Below the pieces are notes generated by a model that saw only the letters and a program-made list of their open reading frames with translations, was not told where the DNA came from and ran no database searches. DNA of 5,021 nucleotides from Candidatus Poribacteria bacterium (GTDB taxonomy: Bacteria > Poribacteria > WGA-4E > WGA-3G). The position numbers and the translations under genes were made by a program. The stretch's first letter is position 1. Every line of letters begins with the position of its first letter. Shown in pieces: positions 1-5,004 of the stretch. The stretch covers positions 1 through 5,021 of the forward strand of contig VXZL01000226.1 in assembly GCA_009845505.1 (NCBI GenBank), in the 5' to 3' direction.

Positions 1-89
1 GGTTGAACATTACGCCCCAACCACTCACAAACGCCGCAAATACCTATATCAACAAATGGATTGCCCATCAGCTCCTCGTAGATTGGCAT
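1..89 (-). CDS. Partial Cas8a1/Cst1-like CRISPR Cascade large subunit (N-terminus only)
   Basis: Seen: reading leftward from an ATG at 87-89, 29 codons stay open to the window edge, so the gene continues outside. An ideal Shine-Dalgarno AGGAGG (98-103) sits 8 nt before the ATG and fixes the start. The peptide begins MPIYEELMGNPFVDIGICG. Known: GNPFVDxG near the N-terminus is, to my recollection, typical of the Cas8a1/Cst1 (CXXC-CXXC) large subunits of type I-A/I-B effector complexes, which help recognise target DNA in Cascade. Context fits: cas6 ends 76 nt upstream on the same strand, and cas6 followed by the large subunit is the usual order in such operons (then cas7, cas5, cas3 and others, expected beyond the left edge). 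Only 29 residues are available, so the family call is provisional; that this is a real gene start is much safer. It appears to have its own promoter at 125-153. Confidence 0.68.
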   Translation of the reverse strand, partial: MPIYEELMGNPFVDIGICGVCEWLGRNVQ

Positions 90-97
90 AACACTTA

Positions 98-103
98 CCT
101 CCT
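98..103 (-). promoter_or_regulatory. Shine-Dalgarno site of the partial cas gene
   Basis: The minus strand reads AAAGGAGGTAAGTGTTATG. The AGGAGG core is a full anti-SD match with 8 nt to the ATG at 89. It is the strongest ribosome-binding site in the window and the main proof that the truncated left-edge frame is a gene start. Confidence 0.85.
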
Positions 104-124
104 TTCAAAAAATGTTAGAAATAG

Positions 125-153
125 ATTATACCACATTTGATAACAAATGTAAA
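125..153 (-). promoter_or_regulatory. Sigma-70-type promoter for the cas genes downstream of cas6
   Basis: On the minus strand: -35 TTTACA (148-153, 5 of 6 to TTGACA), a spacer of exactly 17 bp, and -10 TATAAT (125-130, 6 of 6) preceded by TGG, an extended -10. The predicted transcript starts near 118, giving a leader of about 29 nt that includes the AGGAGG site. It lies entirely in the cas6/cas8-like gap, so the downstream cas genes could be transcribed without cas6. Inference from consensus match only; no transcript data. Confidence 0.7.
133..150. promoter_or_regulatory. Perfect inverted repeat within the cas promoter, candidate operator
   Basis: ACATTTG-ATAA-CAAATGT: two perfect 7-bp arms around a 4-nt centre. 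It covers the last half of the -35 hexamer and nearly all of the spacer up to the extended -10. A dimeric helix-turn-helix repressor bound here would block RNA polymerase. The A/T-rich arms and the lack of a following U-run argue against a transcription terminator. The binding protein is unknown and I see no candidate regulator gene in the window. Confidence 0.55.
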
Positions 154-165
154 GGTAAAATATGC

Positions 166-918
166 TTAGACTTCTACCATCCCAAAACCCGCACTGTTTT
201 TGTCGCCGAAACCGCATTCGTAGCCAATCTGGATTAATGCTGGATTCCCTGAGACCCTGAAAGGACACAAGACCCCGCGGACCTTGATGCCCTTGAAGTC
301 TATCAGCCGCGTGACGCGTCCGCGTTTCCTGTCGATGTAATTTTTATCGAATTCGAGGGTGAATGCGTCGTCAGACGGAAGGCGACCATGGATCACCTCG
401 TGCTTGCGAATTAGATTTTGACAGACGAGGTCAGAGAACGCTGGATCGTCGGGCAGGCAGTAGTGCATGACCTGCTCGCCGTTTCGCTCGCGCACTGTGG
501 ACATTACAATCGGAGAGAGACACCGAAACTGCATCTCCGATTGGAAACGCGGTATACGCGGTACAGTGACATCTCGGATTTGTAACCGACGCTGACCAAA
601 GGACAGGCTGCCCTCGGTTAGCAGTGTATCGGCGAAATGGGATAGGAACGTCTCTACAGGGGAGGAAACCGACCACGTTAAGGTTGAGCCGAAACGGATA
701 CGATCTCCAGTTACGCGGCGGCGTTCTGCCATGAGCTGCGAGAAAGTGAAGAGTTTGAAGCGTTTCTGCTTATCACCGTAGCCTTCGTTGTGGAGGAAGG
801 AGGCGTATTCTGGATTGGATTCGGCGAGGAAACGGTAGATGACACTGGTGAGTAGGTGGTTGTAGTTGATGGGGAGCGTGATTCCCTTCCCGACATCAGC
901 GAGGATTTTGATGCGCAT
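166..918 (-). CDS. cas6: CRISPR-associated endoribonuclease Cas6
   Basis: Cas6 cuts the precursor CRISPR RNA within each repeat to give mature crRNAs for the type I effector complex. Seen: 250 residues, the normal family length. The N-terminal ferredoxin-like half has LPINYNHLLTSVIYRFL (15-31) and FLHNEGY (41-47). The C-terminus ends in the glycine-rich loop GYECGFGDKNSAGFGMVEV (232-250), the family hallmark. Known: archaeal Cas6 (Pyrococcus) uses a Tyr/His/Lys triad; by spacing the equivalents here are Tyr28, His43 and Lys50 or Lys52, so the enzyme looks catalytically intact (inference by position). The ATG at 918 follows AAGGAG (923-928) with a short 4-nt gap. Stop TAA at 166. It is first in the operon, 76 nt before the Cas8-like gene, and separated from the preceding CopD-like gene by repeats, so it probably has its own promoter. 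No array lies beside it in this window. Confidence 0.93.
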   Translation of the reverse strand: MRIKILADVGKGITLPINYNHLLTSVIYRFLAESNPEYASFLHNEGYGDKQKRFKLFTFSQLMAERRRVTGDRIRFGSTLTWSVSSPVETFLSHFADTLLTEGSLSFGQRRLQIRDVTVPRIPRFQSEMQFRCLSPIVMSTVRERNGEQVMHYCLPDDPAFSDLVCQNLIRKHEVIHGRLPSDDAFTLEFDKNYIDRKRGRVTRLIDFKGIKVRGVLCPFRVSGNPALIQIGYECGFGDKNSAGFGMVEV

Positions 919-932
919 AGAACTCCTTGATA

Positions 933-961
933 ATTATAGTAGATTTTGGCATTAATTTCAC
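933..961 (-). promoter_or_regulatory. Possible cas6 promoter
   Basis: Minus strand: -10 TATAAT (933-938, perfect) with GTGAAA (956-961, 4 of 6) as -35 at 17 bp. The -10 ends only 14 nt before the cas6 ATG, so transcription from about 926 would leave a leader of roughly 8 nt and trim the first bases of the AAGGAG site. Either the start lies slightly upstream or the leader is extremely short. Confidence 0.42.
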
Positions 962-968
962 ACTTCGC

Positions 969-1036
969 GTCCGTGCGGTTGGAAACCGCACCTACCGGGG
1001 ATGTCCGTGCGGTTGGAAACCGCACCTACCGGGGAT
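969..1036. repeat. Two identical 34-bp tandem units with a perfect palindrome
   Basis: Units at 969-1002 and 1003-1036 are identical and abut with no spacer. Each holds GTGCGGTT-GGA-AACCGCAC, an 8-bp perfect inverted repeat with a 3-nt centre (973-991 and 1007-1025), followed by CTACCGGGGAT. This looks like a dispersed REP-like intergenic element duplicated in tandem. I recall very similar palindromes as abundant intergenic repeats in Poribacteria-like genomes (not verified). The absence of unique spacers rules out a CRISPR array despite the nearby cas6. Confidence 0.9.
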
Positions 1037-1121
1037 GTCCGTGCGGTTGGAAACCTCGCCAGCAGGGATTATAGATTGATGTCCATGCGATTGGAAACCT
1101 CGCCAGCAGGGATTATAGATT
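1037..1121. repeat. Two 44-bp chimeric repeat units continuing the tandem array
   Basis: Unit 3 (1037-1080) and unit 4 (1081-1121, then diverging) begin like the 34-bp units (GTCCGTGCGGTTGGAAACC) but switch to TCGCCAGCAGGGATTATAGATT. They differ from each other at only two positions (1041/1085 and 1046/1090). The switch breaks the palindrome: the left arm GTGCGGTT now faces AACCTCGC. They read as recombinants between two repeat subfamilies, one with GTGCGG arms and one with GGCGAGG arms. Each carries ATTATA (TATAAT on the minus strand), but I found no properly spaced -35. Confidence 0.85.
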
Positions 1122-1141
1122 ACTGACTACTGACTGCTGAC
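1121..1141. repeat. 7-bp tandem repeat (TACTGAC, TACTGAC, TGCTGAC)
   Basis: Three consecutive 7-bp units, the third with one change, lie between the 44-bp units and the 3' end of the CopD-like gene. It is a short low-complexity intergenic repeat; no function is evident. It resembles in style the GACAGC-rich stretch near 4048-4079. Confidence 0.6.
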
Positions 1142-1148
1142 CGCTATA

Positions 1149-1655
1149 TTATATCCCCATGCGCAAAGCAACCGCAGCGAGTAAAATGAGCAGGGAAACA
1201 ACACCCATCAGACTCGATACAATCGACATCCGAGAACGGAGCGGTTTGATTTCGGGTGGGAGTTCTTCCAAATCTGGATCCAAATTCTCGACAGCGGCAG
1301 CCAATTGCGGTGCCAAGACCATGCCGTGCAACGCTGTTAGAAGCACCAGCACGCCGAAAAGCCCAAGCTTGATAAGCAGCGTCCGCATGAACGCACCAGA
1401 GAGCGCGGTCGGTGAGGTGAAGCCTATAGCGTAGAAACTATTGAAGAAACCTGTGAAAAATAGTACACCGACACATCCCCACACGACAGGTTCAAAACGC
1501 TTGCCTATCTGTGTTAGAAGGTGGATGCGTTGGACAGGCGGTAGGTTTTGTCGGAAGTGTGGAACAATTACCATCGCTAAGATGAGATTGCCGCCGATCC
1601 ATGTAACAGCAGCGATGACGTGTAACCAGCGAACAAAAAGCGAAAATATTTCCAT
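1149..1655 (-). CDS. CopD-like four-helix integral membrane protein
   Basis: Seen: 168 residues with four hydrophobic segments, at about 11-32, 56-76, 91-114 and 144-165. A charged, acidic loop (about 123-142, with LDPDLEELPPE) lies between the last two. The first helix holds RWLHVIAAVTWIGGN (9-23), which matches the LHxxxxxxWIGG signature common in CopD-domain proteins (linked to copper uptake/tolerance). His12 and His110 lie in helices 1 and 3 and could bind metal or haem; this is speculation. The start at 1655 is supported by AAGGAG (1665-1670) with 9-nt spacing. It lies 43 nt after the BatD-like gene on the same strand, so it is probably the last gene of that operon. A substrate cannot be assigned; a related small-membrane-protein family is the main alternative. 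Confidence 0.72.
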   Translation of the reverse strand: MEIFSLFVRWLHVIAAVTWIGGNLILAMVIVPHFRQNLPPVQRIHLLTQIGKRFEPVVWGCVGVLFFTGFFNSFYAIGFTSPTALSGAFMRTLLIKLGLFGVLVLLTALHGMVLAPQLAAAVENLDPDLEELPPEIKPLRSRMSIVSSLMGVVSLLILLAAVALRMGI

Positions 1656-1676
1656 TTTTTATGACTCCTTTCGATA

Positions 1677-1699
1677 GCGAACCGCGAATCGCGAACCGC
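1677..1699. repeat. 9-bp direct repeat between the BatD-like and CopD-like genes
   Basis: GCGAACCGC occurs at 1677-1685 and 1691-1699, separated by GAATC; the core also forms CGCG-AAT-CGCG. The second copy overlaps the first base of the BatD-like stop codon (1699-1701), and the AAGGAG site of the CopD-like gene follows on the minus strand. It fills most of the 43-nt gap between the two genes. Confidence 0.6.
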
Positions 1700-3444
1700 T
1701 AAGCGTTTTGAAGGTTCTCAATATGGTTGATGATTGCCTTCGCGCGAGCGACGAGTGCATTCCGTTCGTCAGCACTGAGCGGGACAGGTGCAAACCGATG
1801 GTAATCGCACTTCGTGAGAATATCAATCAACTCTGTCTGGACAGACTCGGCGGTATCCAACTGACTGCACGCCTCGCGGACCGCCTCAACGTTACGCTGT
1901 GGGAGTACGAATACGTCCTCAAGGTATTGGTAGAGTGTGTTCGCGAGTGTGTTCGCGAATGAGGTCGCCTCGTTAGCTGTGTCGATATCTACCAACGCCG
2001 CAAGTTCAGTCCGTATCGTTCGCGCCTCAGAACCGCTGTCATCGGGTATATCCGTCCTTGCTGGTATATCTACCGATGCCTTCGTGAACTTCGCACGATA
2101 CCAGAAGAAACCCGCTATCAGACCACCCACTACTAAGATTGCCAATAATAGTGCCACCCAAAATCTCCACGATCCGTCTTCGGTCTCAATATCAGCAATA
2201 GCATTCGGGTTTGGACGGACAGAGAGCGGAATTGGAAGCGTCTCAGTGGTTGCGTAAGTCGCACGGTTCGGATCGAAGTAGGCATAAGCAATTGCGGGAA
2301 TGCGGAGTGTACCGGTGTGTGCGGGAATTAAAGTGTAGGCGTAGACCCGACTCGTTGGCGTAGAGTCCTCCGAAAGGTTCGGTCCGTTCACAACCACCCC
2401 TGCCATTGCTGGCAGTGTAGGTGGTGTGACCGTCTGTATATTCCCACGTCCAGAGATACGAACAGAGAGCATCACTGCGTTTCCGGTTTCTACCCAGCCG
2501 CGCCCCAGTTCCGCCGAGATTTGATATTCACCGATGGCACCGTTGAAGCCCGCAGGTCTGCCCATTTCAGGTATCGGTTGCACCGTCAACGTCAACGGTT
2601 TGGTTTTCAAAGTTCTGTGGCCTTGCGGGAGCGGCAATAGCAGTGCAGCAGCATCAAGAACAATTCGTCCGGCTTTCTTCGCGTATAACTTATGTGTGTA
2701 TTCCTCGACCCAAAACGTCTTCCCACGTATTTGCCGTGTGTATGGGGGTGGTGTTTCCAATTTCTCGACGAAGAAATCACGGAACTCCGGGAGTCGCGGG
2801 GTTGGCGACGCACGCGTTGGGAGGGTTACGGTATAAAGATAGCGGAAGGTATACGTAAACGGCGCGTTGAGATACGGTTTTTCAGTATCGACTTCAACCT
2901 CAATCTGATGAACGCCACCCGTTAAGGCTTCTTGATACGTATCGGTACCGCTGACACGGATAGAGCCTGGGTTTGCAAAATAAAGACTGCCTTGATAGTC
3001 GAACTGGATATCAGATAGCACAAAGTCCCCAACGACTTGCGGAATGAGTTCATAAATCCATGCCATAGAGACCGCAATCTTGTCTGATTTCAAGTGTGGC
3101 ACCGTCTCGGAGTGAAGTGGTACAGCAAGAAATGCAGGCAGAAAATTGAATTTCGGTGCCTGAATGTGTTTGATGAAGGTGTCGCCAGAGATAGTGAGTT
3201 CCAACCGGGCCTTCTCTCCCAGCTGGATATGGCGAGGCTTCACAACCGCAGCGACGTTAATAGTAGCATGCGTTGCACCAGTTGCTACCTGTGCTTGGGC
3301 AGCGGCAAAAAGGGGGAATATTAGGAAGAGACACAAACTAACAGTTTGTGCTACAAAAGAGAAGGATAAGTTACCAATCCTTTTCCCGCCGAAGTCCACT
3401 TTTGCGTTGTTCTTGTAATAACTTTTGTCGTATCCGATTCTCAT
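1699..3444 (-). CDS. batD: BatD-like (oxygen tolerance) membrane-anchored protein
   Basis: Seen: 581 residues; a signal-type hydrophobic segment (about 34-50, ending in AAAQA), a long beta-rich extracytoplasmic region (about 60-415), one transmembrane helix (about 427-447) and a cytoplasmic helical tail (about 475-578). Known: this layout, with SGRGNIQTVTPP (331-342) and GAIGEYQI (302-309), matches the BatD family of the Bat system first linked to aerotolerance in Bacteroides; its biochemical role is unsettled. The TPR/BatC-like gene directly upstream on the same strand supports the call. Odd: the only ATG (3444) lies 74 nt inside the upstream gene with no convincing ribosome-binding site, giving an unusually long, lysine-rich stretch before the hydrophobic core. 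A later non-ATG start is possible, for example TTG at 3334-3336, though that would leave no positive n-region. A palindromic repeat (3332-3350) encodes part of the signal peptide. Confidence 0.85.
   Translation of the reverse strand: MRIGYDKSYYKNNAKVDFGGKRIGNLSFSFVAQTVSLCLFLIFPLFAAAQAQVATGATHATINVAAVVKPRHIQLGEKARLELTISGDTFIKHIQAPKFNFLPAFLAVPLHSETVPHLKSDKIAVSMAWIYELIPQVVGDFVLSDIQFDYQGSLYFANPGSIRVSGTDTYQEALTGGVHQIEVEVDTEKPYLNAPFTYTFRYLYTVTLPTRASPTPRLPEFRDFFVEKLETPPPYTRQIRGKTFWVEEYTHKLYAKKAGRIVLDAAALLLPLPQGHRTLKTKPLTLTVQPIPEMGRPAGFNGAIGEYQISAELGRGWVETGNAVMLSVRISGRGNIQTVTPPTLPAMAGVVVNGPNLSEDSTPTSRVYAYTLIPAHTGTLRIPAIAYAYFDPNRATYATTETLPIPLSVRPNPNAIADIETEDGSWRFWVALLLAILVVGGLIAGFFWYRAKFTKASVDIPARTDIPDDSGSEARTIRTELAALVDIDTANEATSFANTLANTLYQYLEDVFVLPQRNVEAVREACSQLDTAESVQTELIDILTKCDYHRFAPVPLSADERNALVARAKAIINHIENLQNA
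3332..3350. repeat. Palindromic element inside the BatD-like signal peptide
   Basis: CACAAACT-AAC-AGTTTGTG: a perfect 8-bp inverted repeat with a 3-nt centre, the same 8/3/8 geometry as the palindromes at 973-991 and 1007-1025 but with unrelated sequence. On the minus strand it encodes most of AQTVSLC (BatD residues 32-38), just downstream of the BatC-like stop codon at 3371. No U-run follows in either direction, so it is not an intrinsic terminator. I recall this palindrome as a repeated intergenic motif in Poribacteria-like genomes (not verified). Confidence 0.75.
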
Positions 3445-4003
3445 TCTTACTTAAACGTTCCAAGAGGCGGACTGTTTCTGCCTTACCGATGTGTTTCATC
3501 TCGGTCTGCGGTGCAGCGTCTTTTTTCGGCTCTTGTTGCTGTGCGAAGTTTGACTGCTGTCTCAGGAGCTGTTGTGCCAATGCGAGATTGTGTTGTGCAT
3601 CGACATCTTGCGGATCTAAGCGGAGCGCGTGTTTGTAAGATTCAATGGCACGTCCGAGGTCGCCACCCTTAAATTGGGCGTTTCCCAAGTTGTAATGGAT
3701 CGCTGCGAGATCGGGAAGTTCATCAGTTTGCCCACTGTGTTTGGAGAGCGATTCCTGAAATGCGAGGGTCGCCTCGTTAAATCTACCTTTTTTATACAGC
3801 GCGGTGCCGAGGTTATACGGCGCAACCGGCGTGTCCACATTTTCAAGGGTCGCCTGTTGAAAGGCAGCGTGTGCAGCATCATAGTTTTCAAGTGCGTATG
3901 CTTCATTCCCCGCTTTCAGCACCTGTTTCCAACCGTTCACCCATCCAACCAGAAGGCAAACGCAAACGCTTATAAACAAACAATAGAGAATTTTGTTTCG
4001 CAT
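3371..4003 (-). CDS. batC: BatC-like TPR protein, membrane-anchored
   Basis: Seen: 210 residues. An N-terminal hydrophobic segment (about 5-21) acts as signal anchor or signal peptide. Three tetratricopeptide repeats follow at about 25-58, 60-93 and 101-134, with typical motifs such as YNLGTALYKKGRFNEA and YNLGNAQFKGGDLGRA. Then comes a glutamine-rich linker (about 144-168) and a basic helical tail ending in EKDW. Known: BatC proteins of the Bat aerotolerance cluster combine TPRs with a C-terminal helix that often ends in KDW, and TPRs mediate protein contacts, probably with other Bat proteins. The BatD-like gene follows directly, overlapping by 74 nt. The ATG at 4003 has no Shine-Dalgarno but has a -10-like hexamer 6 nt upstream, so it may be the first codon of a leaderless mRNA. 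A generic TPR protein is the alternative, but the tail and the neighbour favour BatC. Confidence 0.8.
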   Translation of the reverse strand: MRNKILYCLFISVCVCLLVGWVNGWKQVLKAGNEAYALENYDAAHAAFQQATLENVDTPVAPYNLGTALYKKGRFNEATLAFQESLSKHSGQTDELPDLAAIHYNLGNAQFKGGDLGRAIESYKHALRLDPQDVDAQHNLALAQQLLRQQSNFAQQQEPKKDAAPQTEMKHIGKAETVRLLERLSKNENRIRQKLLQEQRKSGLRREKDW

Positions 4004-4009
4004 GCTATT

Positions 4010-4038
4010 ATTATATCAGATAGTTTTATGATTTGCAA
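4010..4038 (-). promoter_or_regulatory. Promoter of the BatC-BatD-CopD-like operon, predicted leaderless
   Basis: Minus strand: -35 TTGCAA (4033-4038, 4 of 6), 17-bp spacer, -10 TATAAT (4010-4015, 6 of 6). Only 6 nt separate the -10 from the ATG at 4003, so transcription should begin at or within a base or two of the start codon. No Shine-Dalgarno is present upstream of this ATG, which agrees with leaderless translation. Confidence 0.6.
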
Positions 4039-4047
4039 GGGTTGGGG

Positions 4048-4079
4048 ACTGACAGCTAACTGCCAATAGCCGACAGCCA
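4048..4079. repeat. Degenerate GACAGC-rich intergenic repeat
   Basis: The stretch contains GACAGC at 4051-4056 and 4072-4077 with related AACTGCC and AATAGCC words between. It lies between the operon promoter and the terminator of the neighbouring gene. It is a short imperfect repeat; no gene or binding site was recognised in it. Confidence 0.4.
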
Positions 4080-4080
4080 T

Positions 4081-4114
4081 TAAAATAAAAAAGGCGCGCT
4101 TAGAAAGCGCGCCT
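4081..4114 (-). terminator. Strong rho-independent terminator of the secreted-protein gene
   Basis: On the minus strand AGGCGCGCT-TTCTA-AGCGCGCCT forms a perfect 9-bp, very GC-rich stem (4092-4100 with 4106-4114) and a 5-nt loop. It is followed directly by TTTTTATTTTA. It starts 19 nt after the stop codon at 4134-4136. It separates the upstream secreted-protein gene from the BatC-like operon, which therefore needs its own promoter. Confidence 0.93.
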
Positions 4115-4133
4115 ATACAATAGTAAAAAACTT

Positions 4134-4967
4134 TTACTTGCGTTTGATGTCTGCCCAGGTCGTTGCCAACTTACCCTTGGCTTCAACATCAACAGACGAA
4201 GCCACGAAATCAAGTAAGCCCTGCTTGTCCATTCCAGCGTCGGGATAGAACGTAACAGCATCGTTCGTTACATCGTCAAAGTGCAAGTTGAGATATGCAG
4301 AACCGCCGGATTCACCACACCGATAAAGCAGAACGTTCAGACCCTTTTGTAACTCAACTTCAACGTCGTGAAGAATCGTTAGGGGTGCACCTGTCCATCT
4401 GGAGTTGTTGTACCATTTTTCGCCATTAATCCAGATCTGTGCGTAGTCATCGTGCGCTGGGGACATAACAGAGGTCATGTCGCTCGGTGAATCAATGACT
4501 GTAATAACATAAGTATCAACGTTATCAGCGGGGCCGTCTCTATTCATGTGGTTGTTGTCCACAGGATCCAATTCAAAGACAGTCCAGCCGCGGGTGCCGC
4601 CGTGGTCATCGCCCCATTCCACATCGATGTCTGCTGTCATAAGCAAGCCATCAATTGTCGAAAGCGAGACTTGGTCGAGTGCACCACCAGTGCCTTCCGC
4701 AATCAGATCGATCGGGGCAGAAGCTGCGAACCCGCCGTTTTCTTCGTAATTCCCGTCGGGTCCATACCATACACTAAGCCAAGAATCTACACCACTGCGA
4801 TCTTCTCTGAGAGCATCAGTGTTGGGATCTGGATCTTCTAAGAGCATATCTTCCGCCAGAGGACCACCTTCGATTAGGTTCGCCTGCGAGAATGCGAAGT
4901 GAGAGAAACTCATACTCAAGGCGAAAATAATCGCAATTGCGAGGGTAAAAGTATTTAATCTTCTCAT
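4134..4967 (-). CDS. Secreted protein of unknown function with a beta-sandwich-like C-terminal half
   Basis: Seen: 277 residues with a clear signal peptide: MRR, a hydrophobic core (about 8-26) and likely cleavage after SQA (27-29). The mature protein is acidic, rich in Asp, Gly and Trp. Residues about 173-230 contain DDYAQIWINGEKWYNN and, after a gap, LQKGLNVLLYRCGESGGSAYLNLHF-type strands. This pattern (exposed loop, WINGE, then a 'KGxNxLLxR' strand) is common in galactose-binding-like or PA14-like beta-sandwich carbohydrate-binding modules. A short tail ending KLATTWADIKRK follows; I recall similar tails on secreted Poribacteria-like proteins. No catalytic motif was recognised. It is a single-gene unit: a strong terminator follows and the window ends 54 nt upstream. 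The ATG at 4967 has AAGGA 14 nt upstream, too far for an ideal site, and a TATAGT hexamer 8 nt before it. Carbohydrate binding is an inference only. Confidence 0.8.
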   Translation of the reverse strand: MRRLNTFTLAIAIIFALSMSFSHFAFSQANLIEGGPLAEDMLLEDPDPNTDALREDRSGVDSWLSVWYGPDGNYEENGGFAASAPIDLIAEGTGGALDQVSLSTIDGLLMTADIDVEWGDDHGGTRGWTVFELDPVDNNHMNRDGPADNVDTYVITVIDSPSDMTSVMSPAHDDYAQIWINGEKWYNNSRWTGAPLTILHDVEVELQKGLNVLLYRCGESGGSAYLNLHFDDVTNDAVTFYPDAGMDKQGLLDFVASSVDVEAKGKLATTWADIKRK

Positions 4968-4975
4968 TGCTAAGT

Positions 4976-5004
4976 ACTATATCCTTTTTGTAGGTTGATT
5001 AAAA
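4976..5004 (-). promoter_or_regulatory. Possible leaderless-type promoter of the secreted-protein gene
   Basis: Minus strand: -10 TATAGT (4976-4981, 5 of 6) lies 8 nt before the ATG at 4967. The best -35 at 17 bp is the weak TTTTAA (4999-5004, 3 of 6). If used, transcription would start at or next to the ATG, and the AAGGA at 4982-4986 would not be transcribed. Confidence 0.35.

Noticed and set aside
133..150. Intrinsic terminator for cas6
   Set aside because: The stem is 7 bp and A/T-rich and the minus-strand continuation is GGTATAATC, not a U-run. It overlaps a good promoter, so operator is the better reading.
711..1025. A 104-codon minus-strand frame spanning the repeats and the cas6 start
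   Set aside because: It overlaps cas6 in another frame, is low-complexity (Ser/Thr-rich from the repeats) and has no family resemblance.
969..1121. A CRISPR array beside cas6
   Set aside because: The units are contiguous and differ in length (34 and 44 bp); there are no unique spacers, so they are tandem REP-like repeats.
1148..1153. TATAAT at the 3' end of the CopD-like gene as a cas6 promoter
   Set aside because: No acceptable -35 at 16-18 bp, and it lies over 200 nt upstream of cas6 behind the repeats.
3332..3350. Terminator between the BatC-like and BatD-like genes
   Set aside because: No U-run on either side and the inverted repeat lies inside the BatD-like coding frame.
3629..4069. 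A 146-codon plus-strand frame opposite the BatC-like gene
   Set aside because: It is antisense to a well-supported TPR gene, and its composition is that of a complementary-strand shadow.
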